Shown here: in pieces, positions 23,683 through 32,257 of the stretch | Layout of the letters: every line of letters begins with the position of its first letter | Position numbering within the stretch: position 1 is the first letter of the stretch | Assembly: GCA_024403515.1 (NCBI GenBank) | Contig: JAKSRS010000006.1 | Location: 17,984-81,983, forward strand | DNA from: Lachnospiraceae bacterium | GTDB lineage: Bacteria > Bacillota > Clostridia > Lachnospirales > Lachnospiraceae | Length of the DNA stretch: 64,000 nucleotides | Direction of reading: 5' to 3' | Translations under genes and position numbers: made by a program | The notes under the pieces: model-generated | Databases searched by the model: none | Seen by the model: only the letters and a program-made list of their open reading frames with translations | What the model was told of the DNA's origin: nothing

Positions 23683-25626
23683 ATGGAGTATCATGTTTCC
23701 AAAACAGGTAAAGACACAAATAAAGGAAGTAAGGACAGCCCTTTTTTAACAATATCCAAGGCTGCCAAGGTTATGATAGCAGGTGACTGCGTCTACGTTC
23801 ACGAAGGTGTCTACAGAGAATGGGTTAAGCCTGAAAATTCAGGCGCAAGTAATTCCAACAGAATTACTTACAAGGCATATGAAAACGATCATGTTGAACT
23901 TAAAGGTTCAGAGATTATAAAGGGTTGGGAAAAGTACAAGGACAATACCTGGAAGGTTACAATAAGTAACGACTTTTTTGGCGATTACAATCCCTATGAA
24001 ACAACAATCGAAGGAGACTGGTTATTGCTTCCTCACAATCCCTGCGTTCATACAGGAGACGTTTTCCTAAACGGTCAATCCTTCTACGAAGCATTCTCGA
24101 TTGAAGAAGTATGCGAAGGCAAGGTTAGAACTCAGGGGCAGACTAATCCCTGGACTTACCGTGAGGAGTATATCCCTAATCCTGAAAATACTGTATATAA
24201 GTGGTTTGCTGCGGTAGATGAAGAAAACACAACCATCTATGCGTACTTTGGAGACTTTGATCCCAACGAAGAGACAGTAGAAATCAACGTTAGAGAATAC
24301 GTATTCTTCCCCACAGTTTATGGAAGAAACTACATTACAGTCTCAGGCTTTGAAATGTCTCAGTGTGCATCCAAGTGGGCACCTCCGACATCATTCCAGA
24401 CAGGTCTTTTAGGCACCTACTGGAGCAAAGGCTGGATTATTGAAAACAACCACATCCATGATGCCAAGTGCAGTGCCATCTGTCTTGGTAAGGAAGAAAC
24501 TACAGGAGATAATGACTGTACAAAATTTGGAAATAAGCCCGGATACCAGACTCAGCTTGAAGCAGTATTTAAGGCAAGAGCACTTGGCTGGAACTTCGAT
24601 ACCGTAGGCTCTCACATAGTAAGAAACAACATTATTCATGATTGTGGACAGAACGGTGTAGTAGGTCATCTTGGCTGTATCGGTTCAGAAATTTACGGAA
24701 ATGAAATCTATAACATTGGTATGAAGCACGAATATTTCGGTTGGGAAATCGGTGGAATCAAGCTTCATGCTTCGCTTGATGTATTTATTCACAATAACTA
24801 CATCCATGACTGCTTACTTGGAACCTGGCTTGACTGGCAGGCTCAGGGCGTGCGTGTAAGCTCAAATATCTATAAAAACAACATCAGAGGTCTTATGGTT
24901 GAAGTATCACACGGACCCTACGTTGTAGATAACAATATCTTTGATGATGAGTTTACCTTTGAAAATGCTTCTCAGGGTGGTGCTTTTGTACACAACCTTG
25001 CTGGTGGATTTACTGTAAGATATACAGTACTCAACAGGTCAACACCTTATCACTACCCTCATTCGACAAGAGTTTTAGGTACCGCACTTGTATATGGCTG
25101 CGACGATCATGTTGCAATGAACCTCTTCGCGGGCGGAAAAGAAGCCGAGAAGTACTCGGATAAGCATTCTTACGGAACTTCACATTACAACGGAGCAACT
25201 CTTTCAATGGAAGAATATATCACCAAGGTTCGTGATATGGGTTATGGTGACGTTGAGCAGTACGAACAGGTAATGCAGCCTGTTTATGTATGGAACAATG
25301 TTTATTATAACGGTGCTGCTTCTTTTGAACGTGAGGAAAATGTACTTAGGGAAAAAGAACTTGCCTATAAGATTACAGATGACGGCAAAGATGTTTATAT
25401 CGACATTGAACTTTCAAAAGATGCCTTAAAGGTTAAGGATGATATCATTTCAAGCAAGACTCTTGGCGAGACAAGAATATCTCAGGCCAGATTTGAAAAT
25501 CCTGATGGAAGCGATATGTATATCGATAAGGACTTTTTGGGTAATAAAAGAAATGATAAGACCTTAGTTGGACCTTTTGAAGACCTTAAGGAAGGCAATA
25601 ACCGCATCCTCATTTGGTCAAGATAA
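23683..25626 (+). CDS. Beta-xylosidase, glycoside hydrolase family 120
   Basis: 647 residues with the right-handed beta-helix pattern of GH120, known from XylC of Thermoanaerobacterium saccharolyticum. Strong family segments include EYHVSKTGKDTNKGS at the start, VHEGVYREWVKPEN, WSKGWIIENNHIHDAKCSAI, GIKLHASLDVFIHNN and PHSTRV. The catalytic pair is D384 (TWLDWQAQG) and E407 (MVEVSHGPY), with the same 23-residue spacing as in XylC as I recall it. No signal peptide: it hydrolyses imported xylooligosaccharides in the cytoplasm. It lies behind the PAS/winged-helix gene with GGAG 10 bases upstream of the ATG and is followed after 29 bases by an HD hydrolase. Confidence 0.92.
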   Translation: MEYHVSKTGKDTNKGSKDSPFLTISKAAKVMIAGDCVYVHEGVYREWVKPENSGASNSNRITYKAYENDHVELKGSEIIKGWEKYKDNTWKVTISNDFFGDYNPYETTIEGDWLLLPHNPCVHTGDVFLNGQSFYEAFSIEEVCEGKVRTQGQTNPWTYREEYIPNPENTVYKWFAAVDEENTTIYAYFGDFDPNEETVEINVREYVFFPTVYGRNYITVSGFEMSQCASKWAPPTSFQTGLLGTYWSKGWIIENNHIHDAKCSAICLGKEETTGDNDCTKFGNKPGYQTQLEAVFKARALGWNFDTVGSHIVRNNIIHDCGQNGVVGHLGCIGSEIYGNEIYNIGMKHEYFGWEIGGIKLHASLDVFIHNNYIHDCLLGTWLDWQAQGVRVSSNIYKNNIRGLMVEVSHGPYVVDNNIFDDEFTFENASQGGAFVHNLAGGFTVRYTVLNRSTPYHYPHSTRVLGTALVYGCDDHVAMNLFAGGKEAEKYSDKHSYGTSHYNGATLSMEEYITKVRDMGYGDVEQYEQVMQPVYVWNNVYYNGAASFEREENVLREKELAYKITDDGKDVYIDIELSKDALKVKDDIISSKTLGETRISQARFENPDGSDMYIDKDFLGNKRNDKTLVGPFEDLKEGNNRILIWSR

Positions 25627-25655
25627 TAAGTAACTTTTAGGAGAAGACTTTTAGC

Positions 25656-26282
25656 ATGGAAGAAAGACTAAAAGAACAGTTTGACAGTATCCTTGACGAT
25701 GAAAGACTTAAAAAGCAGATTGACTTCATCGTAGAAATTGATAAGGAAAAGAACATTAACAGGCAGACCCATCTTTCGGGGCATGGAAGGGCTGAAAATG
25801 ATGCAGAGCATGCCTGGCATATGGCCATTATGGCTTACCTTTTAAAAGAGTATTCAAACGAGCCCATTGATGTAGCTAAGGTTATGCTCATGTGTCTTAT
25901 TCATGATGTTGTTGAAATTGACGCTGGCGATACCTATGCTTATGACAAAGAAGGCCTTAAGACACAAAAAGAGCGAGAAGAAAAGGCCAAGGAACGTATA
26001 TATTCACTGCTCCCTGAAGATCAGAAGAAAGTCTTAACAGATCTTTTTGATGAATTTGAAGCATATGAAACGGCTGAATCAAAGTTTGCGCATTCTCTTG
26101 ATAATTTCCAGCCCCTTTTACTTAATAACAGTAACGAAGGAGGGGATTGGAAAGCCCACGGGGTAAACTCAGAAATCGTTTATACCCGCCAGTCCAAAAC
26201 TGCTCTAGGCTCCGAGAAACTTTTCAAGGTAACGGATGCAATAATTCAGGACAACATTAAAAAGGGGAATTTACCCCTATAA
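25656..26282 (+). CDS. HD-domain hydrolase, YfbR/HDDC2-like
   Basis: 208 residues. The metal-binding HD pattern is visible as AEHAWHMAIMA (first His), LCLIHDVVEIDAGD (HD pair) and a later Asp in the LDNFQPLLL helix (about 150). This arrangement is that of 5'-deoxynucleotidases such as YfbR and human HDDC2, which remove phosphate from nucleoside monophosphates. Cytoplasmic. It shares direction and close spacing (29 bases) with the GH120 gene but no functional link to xylan is evident; it may simply be read through. Confidence 0.85.
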   Translation: MEERLKEQFDSILDDERLKKQIDFIVEIDKEKNINRQTHLSGHGRAENDAEHAWHMAIMAYLLKEYSNEPIDVAKVMLMCLIHDVVEIDAGDTYAYDKEGLKTQKEREEKAKERIYSLLPEDQKKVLTDLFDEFEAYETAESKFAHSLDNFQPLLLNNSNEGGDWKAHGVNSEIVYTRQSKTALGSEKLFKVTDAIIQDNIKKGNLPL

Positions 26283-26298
26283 AAAATCCGGGCCTTGG

Positions 26299-26391
26299 CT
26301 ACTGCAGCAAGTCTTCAATGCTGCAACCAAGTGCTTTGGATAACTTACTCAAAGTTTCTCCCTGTGACTTATTGATGTCACGATATACCGT
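26299..26391 (-). pseudogene. Remnant of a Xre-type helix-turn-helix protein
   Basis: On the minus strand the last 30 residues of a frame (TVYRDINKSQGETLSKLSKA, then LGCSIEDLLQ) look like the recognition helix and final helix of a small Xre/Cro-type regulator, but the N-terminal helices and a start codon are missing: upstream lies the terminator hairpin of the permease gene. Probably the eroded 3' end of a gene, perhaps an antitoxin. Confidence 0.5.
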
Positions 26392-26395
26392 CAAG

Positions 26396-26431
26396 AAAAA
26401 AAGCCCACCGCTAATAATAGCGATGGGCTTT
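26396..26431 (-). terminator. Terminator of the purine permease gene
   Basis: On the minus strand AAAGCCCA-CGCTA (26431-26418) pairs with TAGCG-TGGGCTTT (26413-26400), followed by seven T. Confidence 0.9.
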
Positions 26432-26450
26432 AACTCAAGATGAATATTAC

Positions 26451-27809
26451 TTATAAGAAAATGTATTTTGCGATGAAGAGTACGGCAAGAACATACATGA
26501 TAGGATGAATCTTCTTGGCCTTTCCGCATACGAGATTTACGATTACGTAAGAAACAACACCAATCGCGATACCTTCTGAAATGCTGTAAAGGATAGGCAT
26601 GCAGATGAGTGCAAGGTATGCAGGGATAGCTTCTGTAAGATCATTAAAGTCGATGTCAACAATAGCGGTAATCATCAAAAATCCTACGAAGATAAGTGCA
26701 GGAGCAGTTGCGAATCCGGGAATTGTTGTAAATACAGGAGCAAAGATAAGTGATATAAGGAAAAGAAGACCGGTAACTACAGATGCAAGACCTGTACGAC
26801 CACCTTCTGAAACACCTGCTGAACTTTCAACGAAAGTTGTTGTAGTAGATGTACCTAAAACAGCACCGGCACAAGTAGCAATTGAATCGGCTAAAAGAGC
26901 CTGGCGAATCTTAGGAAGCTTACCGTTTTCATCAAGCATATCTGCCTTGTTGGCACATCCGATTAATGTTCCGAGAGTATCGAATACATCAACGAAGAGG
27001 AAGGCAAATACAATAACTATAAAATCAAGAACCTTGACCGTAGAAAAATCTGCCTTGAAACATTTTCCTGCAGTGAGTGAAAGGCTTGACAGTGAGAAGC
27101 TGCTCCATGAAGGAATGAGTGAATAGAAACCTGCTTCAGGAGTAACAACATAAAGACCTGTAAGCTGGCAGATAATTCCAAGCACCCATGTGATAAGAAT
27201 ACCAAATAAGATGGCACCCTTAACCTTCTTAGCGTATAAAACAGCGATAACAATAATACCGATTAATGCAAGAATAGCACTGATACCTGTTGTGTGGATT
27301 TCATCACGGAACTTAACAACAGTAACAAGAGTTGATTCGGAATTAACTACAAGGTGAGCATTCTGAAGACCAATGAAGGCACAGAATAAACCGATACCAA
27401 CAGAAACACCCTTCTTAAGCTGAAGGGGAATTGCATTGAAGATTGCTTCGCGAATGTTTGTAAGTGATAAAACAACGAAGATTAAACCTTCAACTAATAC
27501 TGCGAGTAATGCTATCTGCCAGGAGTAACCCATTTCTCCACAAACAGTGTAAGCAAAGTATGCATTCAGTCCAAGACCGGGTGCAAGAGCAAACGGATAG
27601 TTTGCTAAAAGTGCCATGGCAATGGTTCCGATGAAAGCTGCAAGAGCAGTTGCAATAAGGATAGCATTCTTGTCCATTCCTGAGTCGGAAAGGATTGAAG
27701 GATTGACCGCAAGAATGTAGGCCATTGTCATGAAGGTTGTAAGACCGGCGATAACCTCGGTTCTTACATCAGTTTTGTTCTCTTTCAAGTGAAAAAGTTT
27801 CTCTACCAT
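26451..27809 (-). CDS. NCS2-family purine permease (AzgA/PbuG type)
   Basis: 452 residues with 12-14 hydrophobic segments. The start (FHLKENKTDVRTEVIAGLTTFMTMAYILAVNP) and LAPGLGLNAYFAYTV, together with GTSTTTTFVESSAGVSEGGRTGLASVVTG, mark the AzgA-like branch of the NCS2 transporters, which import hypoxanthine, guanine or adenine by proton symport. It should sit in the cytoplasmic membrane. An AGGAGGG site precedes the ATG, and a TATAAT (27853-27848, minus) gives a likely promoter. The upstream region lacks the conserved bases of a purine riboswitch. Substrate choice among purines is not decided. Confidence 0.92.
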   Translation of the reverse strand: MVEKLFHLKENKTDVRTEVIAGLTTFMTMAYILAVNPSILSDSGMDKNAILIATALAAFIGTIAMALLANYPFALAPGLGLNAYFAYTVCGEMGYSWQIALLAVLVEGLIFVVLSLTNIREAIFNAIPLQLKKGVSVGIGLFCAFIGLQNAHLVVNSESTLVTVVKFRDEIHTTGISAILALIGIIVIAVLYAKKVKGAILFGILITWVLGIICQLTGLYVVTPEAGFYSLIPSWSSFSLSSLSLTAGKCFKADFSTVKVLDFIVIVFAFLFVDVFDTLGTLIGCANKADMLDENGKLPKIRQALLADSIATCAGAVLGTSTTTTFVESSAGVSEGGRTGLASVVTGLLFLISLIFAPVFTTIPGFATAPALIFVGFLMITAIVDIDFNDLTEAIPAYLALICMPILYSISEGIAIGVVSYVIVNLVCGKAKKIHPIMYVLAVLFIAKYIFL

Positions 27810-27989
27810 TTTTCCCTCCTAAATAATATATAGTTTTTAGCATGTTTATTATACTCCCATATAAATGGAAAAAGAAAGTGTATTGGCTGAAAATAACAAA
27901 ATATTGTTGACATTTTATTCATCTATGGAAAAAACGCACAATATCTGCTATCTTTATATGGAAGTATTTAACTACGGGAAGGTATAGTT

Positions 27990-28604
27990 ATGAGCGACAA
28001 GAAAATTATTTCATTAACATTTGATGACGGACCTACAATCGGGATAACAGATCAGGTACTCGATGTGCTTGAAAAGTACAATGCAAGAGCCAGTTTCTTT
28101 TTAATCGGACAGCAGATAAAGCCTGAAACAGAATATCTTATTAAAAGAGCTCTTTCTCTTGGCTGTACAATTGAAAACCACACAAAGACTCATCCTTCAA
28201 TGCCTAAGCTTTCTGATGAAGAGATTCTTATGGAGGTTAAATATACAACCGATAAGATAGAAGAAGTAACAGGAGAAAAGCCTAAGTTTTTCAGACCGCC
28301 TTATATTGATGTTGATGACAGAATGTTTGATTTAATAGATTTAACCTTTATTTGTGGTCGCGGATGTGATGACTGGGTAATGGAAGTTTCGGCAGAAGAA
28401 AGAACAAGAAAAATTCTTGATGCAGCTGAAGATGGTGCAATTATTCTTGTCCATGATATGGAAGGAAACGTAAATACTATTGAAGCAATAAAGACCGTTA
28501 TTCCTACTCTCATGGCAGAAGGCTACGAATTTGTAAACGTTCGTGAAATCTTTGAAGCCAGGGATAAGGCTATCGACCACAAAGTTATGTATTCAGAGTT
28601 TTAA
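27990..28604 (+). CDS. CE4/NodB polysaccharide deacetylase without signal peptide
   Basis: 204 residues, essentially one NodB domain: LTFDDGP (Asp pair at 12-13), HTKTHPSM (metal His pair), FFRPPYIDVDD, a CDDWVM segment, and IILVHDME. The motifs are intact, so activity is expected. Unlike the lipoprotein at 3011, it has no signal peptide or membrane segment, which suggests a cytoplasmic substrate such as an imported acetylated oligosaccharide, or export by an unknown route. It is monocistronic: a terminator follows 21 bases after the stop. Confidence 0.88.
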   Translation: MSDKKIISLTFDDGPTIGITDQVLDVLEKYNARASFFLIGQQIKPETEYLIKRALSLGCTIENHTKTHPSMPKLSDEEILMEVKYTTDKIEEVTGEKPKFFRPPYIDVDDRMFDLIDLTFICGRGCDDWVMEVSAEERTRKILDAAEDGAIILVHDMEGNVNTIEAIKTVIPTLMAEGYEFVNVREIFEARDKAIDHKVMYSEF

Positions 28605-28625
28605 TCAAATATATGAAGAACTTCT

Positions 28626-28660
28626 ACCCGAAATGTTTTGACATTTCGGGTATTTATTTG
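28626..28660 (+). terminator. Intrinsic terminator
   Basis: ACCCGAAATG (28626-28635) pairs with CATTTCGGGT after a 6-base loop and is followed by ATTTATTTG. The T-run is modest. Confidence 0.75.
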
Positions 28661-28712
28661 CTATAATGCGTGACATTGTGATTTATTAACCGCGTAAGAT
28701 ATGGAGATTTTA

Positions 28713-30407
28713 ATGGCAGGAGAAGCTTTTTCAGAATATACATTTGATGAACTTGAATTAGGAAAGAATTTAAAAAGAGGAATAAAGAAAAACGGGTTTG
28801 AGTTAATGACACCCATTCAGGCTGAGGCAATTCCCGTTCTTTTGACAGGAAGAGATGTCATCGGACAGGCTCAGACAGGTACAGGAAAGACAGCGGCATT
28901 CGGTATTCCGATTCTTGAAATGATTGATCCTTCACTTAAGAAGCTTCAGGCCATTGTACTTTGTCCGACAAGAGAACTTGCGGTTCAGGTTACCGGTGAA
29001 ATAAGAAACTTTGCATCTGCAATGCAGAATGTCAGAATTCTTTCAGTTTATGGCGGTCAGGATATAAGAGTTCAGATTCAAAACCTTAGAGGTACACAGA
29101 TTATTGTAGGAACTCCGGGACGAGTGATGGACCATATGCGTCGTCATACCATAAAGATGGACAACGTAAAAATATGTGTTCTCGATGAAGCTGACGAAAT
29201 GCTTAAGATGGGCTTTAGAGAGGATATGGAAGTGATTCTTGGTGCAATTGAGCACCCTCACCAGACCTGTCTTTTCTCGGCAACAATGCCTCAGGAAATT
29301 TTGGATATAAAGGATCGTTTTCAGGTTGACCCGCAGTATATTAAGGTTACACCCAAGGAACTTACCATAGACAGAATTGAGCAGTACTATTATGCCGTTA
29401 AAAGGGAGTTTAAAACTCAGGCTATTTTAAGACTCATGGCATATCATCAGTACAAAAAGTCAATAATCTTTTGTAATACCAAGGCTATGGCCGATATGCT
29501 TGCAACAGAACTTAAGCAGGAAGGCTATCAGGCTGAGGCTCTTCATGGAGATTTATCTCAAAAGCAGCGTGATTTTGTAATGAATAACTTCAGAACCGGA
29601 GTAGTCAATATCCTTACAGCCACAGATATTGCGGCAAGAGGTATCGATGTCGATGATGTTGAAGCAGTATTTAACTACGACATTCCTACAGAGACTGAAT
29701 ACTATGTTCATCGTATAGGAAGAACCGGACGAGCTGGAAGAAGGGGTGTTTCACATACTCTTTGTAAGAGCCGTGAGTTTAACAGAATTCACGAAATCGA
29801 AAGAATCTGCAATTCAAAGATGTCAGAAGGAAAGATTCCTTCTTCTAAAAATATCAACGAAAGCCGTGTAAGCAGTGTCCTTGAATCGGTTGTTAAGGAA
29901 ATGGATTCAGAGTTTTCCAAAGACTGCAGAAAGAAAGTGGAAGACTACTGTGCAGAACATCAAATTGATGTTTTGGACTTTGCCGGAGCCCTTCTTAAGA
30001 TGGAAATCGGCGATCTTGTGGAAGAAATAGAAATCGAACTTCCAAGTAGAGACTCTAAGCGCCGCTTTGGTAGCCGCGATGGTAAAGGCGGTCGCCGTGA
30101 TGGCAGAGATGGTCGCCGTGATGGCAAGGATGGTCGCCGTGATAGTAGAGACGGACGTCGCGATGGCAGTAGAAGTGCTAAAGAAGGAAGCCGTCGTGAA
30201 GGAAAAGAAGGTCGTGAAGGCGCTAAGAAGCGCTCAGACTTTTCTAAGCGTGAAGGCCGTCGAAATAGTGAAGGCATTCATGAAAGCGATAAAAAGCGAG
30301 GAGATTTAAAGGATAAGCCCTTGAAACTTAACGCAAAAGGTGAACCCAAGAAAACCAGAAAGGTTTCCTATAAAGAGTTTGCCAAAAGAAAGTCTATAAA
30401 ACAGTAA
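28713..30407 (+). CDS. DEAD-box ATP-dependent RNA helicase
   Basis: 564 residues. All helicase motifs are readable: the Q motif (GFELMTPIQAEAIP), AQTGTGKT, PTRELAVQ, GGQ, TPGR, DEADEM, SATMP, the IIFCNTKAMAD region, TDIAARGIDV and HRIGRTGRAGR. The C-terminal ~150 residues carry a short helical region and then a basic Arg/Asp/Gly tail built of seven-residue repeats (GRRDGRD type). It unwinds RNA duplexes in ribosome assembly or mRNA decay, often at low temperature (CshA/DeaD group). The ATG at 28713 is chosen because GGAG of the upstream in-frame ATG (28701) serves as its ribosome site. Confidence 0.95.
   Translation: MAGEAFSEYTFDELELGKNLKRGIKKNGFELMTPIQAEAIPVLLTGRDVIGQAQTGTGKTAAFGIPILEMIDPSLKKLQAIVLCPTRELAVQVTGEIRNFASAMQNVRILSVYGGQDIRVQIQNLRGTQIIVGTPGRVMDHMRRHTIKMDNVKICVLDEADEMLKMGFREDMEVILGAIEHPHQTCLFSATMPQEILDIKDRFQVDPQYIKVTPKELTIDRIEQYYYAVKREFKTQAILRLMAYHQYKKSIIFCNTKAMADMLATELKQEGYQAEALHGDLSQKQRDFVMNNFRTGVVNILTATDIAARGIDVDDVEAVFNYDIPTETEYYVHRIGRTGRAGRRGVSHTLCKSREFNRIHEIERICNSKMSEGKIPSSKNINESRVSSVLESVVKEMDSEFSKDCRKKVEDYCAEHQIDVLDFAGALLKMEIGDLVEEIEIELPSRDSKRRFGSRDGKGGRRDGRDGRRDGKDGRRDSRDGRRDGSRSAKEGSRREGKEGREGAKKRSDFSKREGRRNSEGIHESDKKRGDLKDKPLKLNAKGEPKKTRKVSYKEFAKRKSIKQ
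30090..30173 (+). repeat. 21-bp tandem repeats coding the helicase tail
   Basis: Four units of 21 bases (30090, 30111, 30132, 30153), the first three starting GGTCGCCGTGAT, encode successive heptapeptides GRRDGRD, GRRDGKD, GRRDSRD and GRRDGS. Units 1 and 2 are nearly identical at DNA level, unit 4 has diverged, so copy number may vary between strains. Confidence 0.8.
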
Positions 30408-30441
30408 TACATGTAATAACAAAAATATAAGTAATATGAAT

Positions 30442-30481
30442 GGCGCCACGAAGTGTAAAGCACGGATTGGCGCCTTATTTT
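30442..30481 (+). terminator. Terminator after the helicase gene
   Basis: GGCGCCA (30442-30448) pairs with TGGCGCC, with an inner GTG/CAC pair in the loop, followed by TTATTTTATTT. Confidence 0.8.
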
Positions 30482-30575
30482 ATTTAAATAAAATAAATTC
30501 TATATAGTTTTTTGTCGATTTATGGGATAGAATGGGTGTGATTTAGTCCGAGTGACTTAAAATGGAGGTTTTTAT

Positions 30576-31601
30576 ATGGTTTCTTTTGCCAGTGACTATA
30601 TTGCAGGAGCACATCCTAGGATTCTTGAAAGATTGATGGAGACCAACATGGAACCACTTTCGGGATATGGCTCAGATAAGTACTGTGAAAGTGCTTCAGA
30701 AAAAATAAAGAAGGCGTGCAACTGCCCGGATGCAGATGTTTATTTTATTGCAGGCGGAACACAGACCAATCAGATTGTTATAAGTACTATGCTTGAGAAT
30801 TTCCAGGGCGTTGTATCAGCTGTGACAGGACATGTAAGTGCTCACGAAGCAGGAGCAATTGAATATACAGGACATAAGGTCTTAACAGTTCCCGGATATG
30901 AAGGAAAAATGAAGGCTGAGGATTTGATGAAGCTTATTAAGACCTTCTATGGTGACGAAAACCATGAGCATATGGTTTTCCCGGGAATGACTTATATTTC
31001 ATACCCTACAGAATATGGAACAATTTACAGTAAAAAGGAACTTGAAGACATCTATGCAGTTTGCCGTGAGTATGATATTCCTCTTTTTATAGACGGGGCC
31101 AGACTTGGCTATGCACTTGCAAGCAGTCAGTGTGATATTACACTTTCTGAACTTGCAGCATTATGCGATGTTTTCTATATTGGTGGAACCAAGGTTGGTG
31201 CATTATGTGGTGAAGCAGTAGTGTTTACACATGGTAACGCTCCTAAGCATTTCATCAATCAGATTAAGCAGCACGGCGCATTACTTGCTAAGGGAAGACT
31301 CTTAGGCATTCAGTTTGACACCCTTTTTACAGATGATCTTTATATGAATATAAGTAAACATGCAATTGACATGGCCGAAAAGCTTATTGATATATTTAAA
31401 AATAAAGGCTACGAATTCTTCCTGGATTCTCCTACAAATCAGCAGTTTATCATCCTTGACAACGATAAGATGGAAGAACTTGGTAAGAAAGTAACCTTTG
31501 GCTTCTGGGAAGCATACAGTGAAAGCAAGACAGTTGTAAGATTTGCAACATCCTGGTCTACGAGTGAGGAAGATTTGAAATACCTTGAGAGTATAATCTG
31601 A
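30576..31601 (+). CDS. ltaE: Low-specificity threonine aldolase-type PLP enzyme
   Basis: 341 residues. It cleaves threonine or allo-threonine to glycine and acetaldehyde. Family marks: FASDYIAGAHPRIL near the start, GYGSDKYCESASEKI, FIAGGTQTNQIVIS, SAHEAGAIEYTGHKV, PLFIDGARLGYALAS, and the PLP lysine K206 in IGGTKVGALCGEA. A GGAGG site precedes the ATG by about 8 bases. It stands alone between terminator-bearing gaps. Some relatives prefer other beta-hydroxy amino acids, so the exact substrate is open. Confidence 0.9.
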   Translation: MVSFASDYIAGAHPRILERLMETNMEPLSGYGSDKYCESASEKIKKACNCPDADVYFIAGGTQTNQIVISTMLENFQGVVSAVTGHVSAHEAGAIEYTGHKVLTVPGYEGKMKAEDLMKLIKTFYGDENHEHMVFPGMTYISYPTEYGTIYSKKELEDIYAVCREYDIPLFIDGARLGYALASSQCDITLSELAALCDVFYIGGTKVGALCGEAVVFTHGNAPKHFINQIKQHGALLAKGRLLGIQFDTLFTDDLYMNISKHAIDMAEKLIDIFKNKGYEFFLDSPTNQQFIILDNDKMEELGKKVTFGFWEAYSESKTVVRFATSWSTSEEDLKYLESII

Positions 31602-31689
31602 TTCATTACACTTTTTAACATATTTCTTATATTATGTAGATATCCTGTGTGGTACACTTTTTCATAATGAGCAAAATGGAGTTTTTGAA

Positions 31690-32223
31690 GTGAAGAATAA
31701 CGTTAAAAAATTAGTGTTGGCAGCTATGTTTATGGCCATAGGTCTTGTACTTCCCTTTGTTACCGGACAGATTCCTGCAGTTGGAAAAATGCTTTGTCCC
31801 ATGCATCTGCCGATAATGTTATGCGGCATTTTCTGTGGTTGGCAGTACGGTCTTGTGGTTGGATTTATAACACCCTTACTTAGAGGCTTCTTGTTTGGAA
31901 TGCCGGCACTTATGCCTAATGGAGTAAGCATGGCTTTTGAACTTGCAACCTATGCAGTTGTAATCGCTTTGATGTACAAAGCGCTTCCCAAGAAAGTCTG
32001 GGGCATGTATGTTTCATTAGTTACATCAATGATTGCAGGTCGAATTGTTTGGGGAATCGTAAGATTTATCATTGCCGGAGTAGCGGGCAATTCCTTTACA
32101 GTAAGCATGTTTATTGCAGGTGGTATCACAAATGCCATCCCGGGAATTATTATTCAGCTTATCTTAATTCCTACAATTGTCTGGGCACTAAGAAAGCAGT
32201 TAGCTGTTCTTAACGAAGCTTAA
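31690..32223 (+). CDS. ECF transporter S component, substrate unknown
   Basis: 177 residues with about six hydrophobic helices. The start (VKKLVLAAMFMAIGLVLPFVTG) carries the AAMFMA-type helix that S components use to contact the shared T component, and PNGVSMAFELATYAVV is typical of the family. It binds a vitamin or related small molecule in the membrane and needs an energy-coupling module. It begins with GTG, with GGAG 8 bases upstream. The next gene, larC, starts 34 bases later, so the two are probably co-transcribed. The ligand may be related to the nickel-pincer cofactor, but that is only a guess. Confidence 0.8.
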   Translation: MKNNVKKLVLAAMFMAIGLVLPFVTGQIPAVGKMLCPMHLPIMLCGIFCGWQYGLVVGFITPLLRGFLFGMPALMPNGVSMAFELATYAVVIALMYKALPKKVWGMYVSLVTSMIAGRIVWGIVRFIIAGVAGNSFTVSMFIAGGITNAIPGIIIQLILIPTIVWALRKQLAVLNEA

Positions 32224-32257
32224 ATGAATAACTTGAAGATTACATTCGGAGATTTAT

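Noticed and set aside
27810..27989. Purine riboswitch before the purine permease
   Set aside because: The conserved junction bases and paired loops of the purine class could not be found; only promoter-like sequence is seen.
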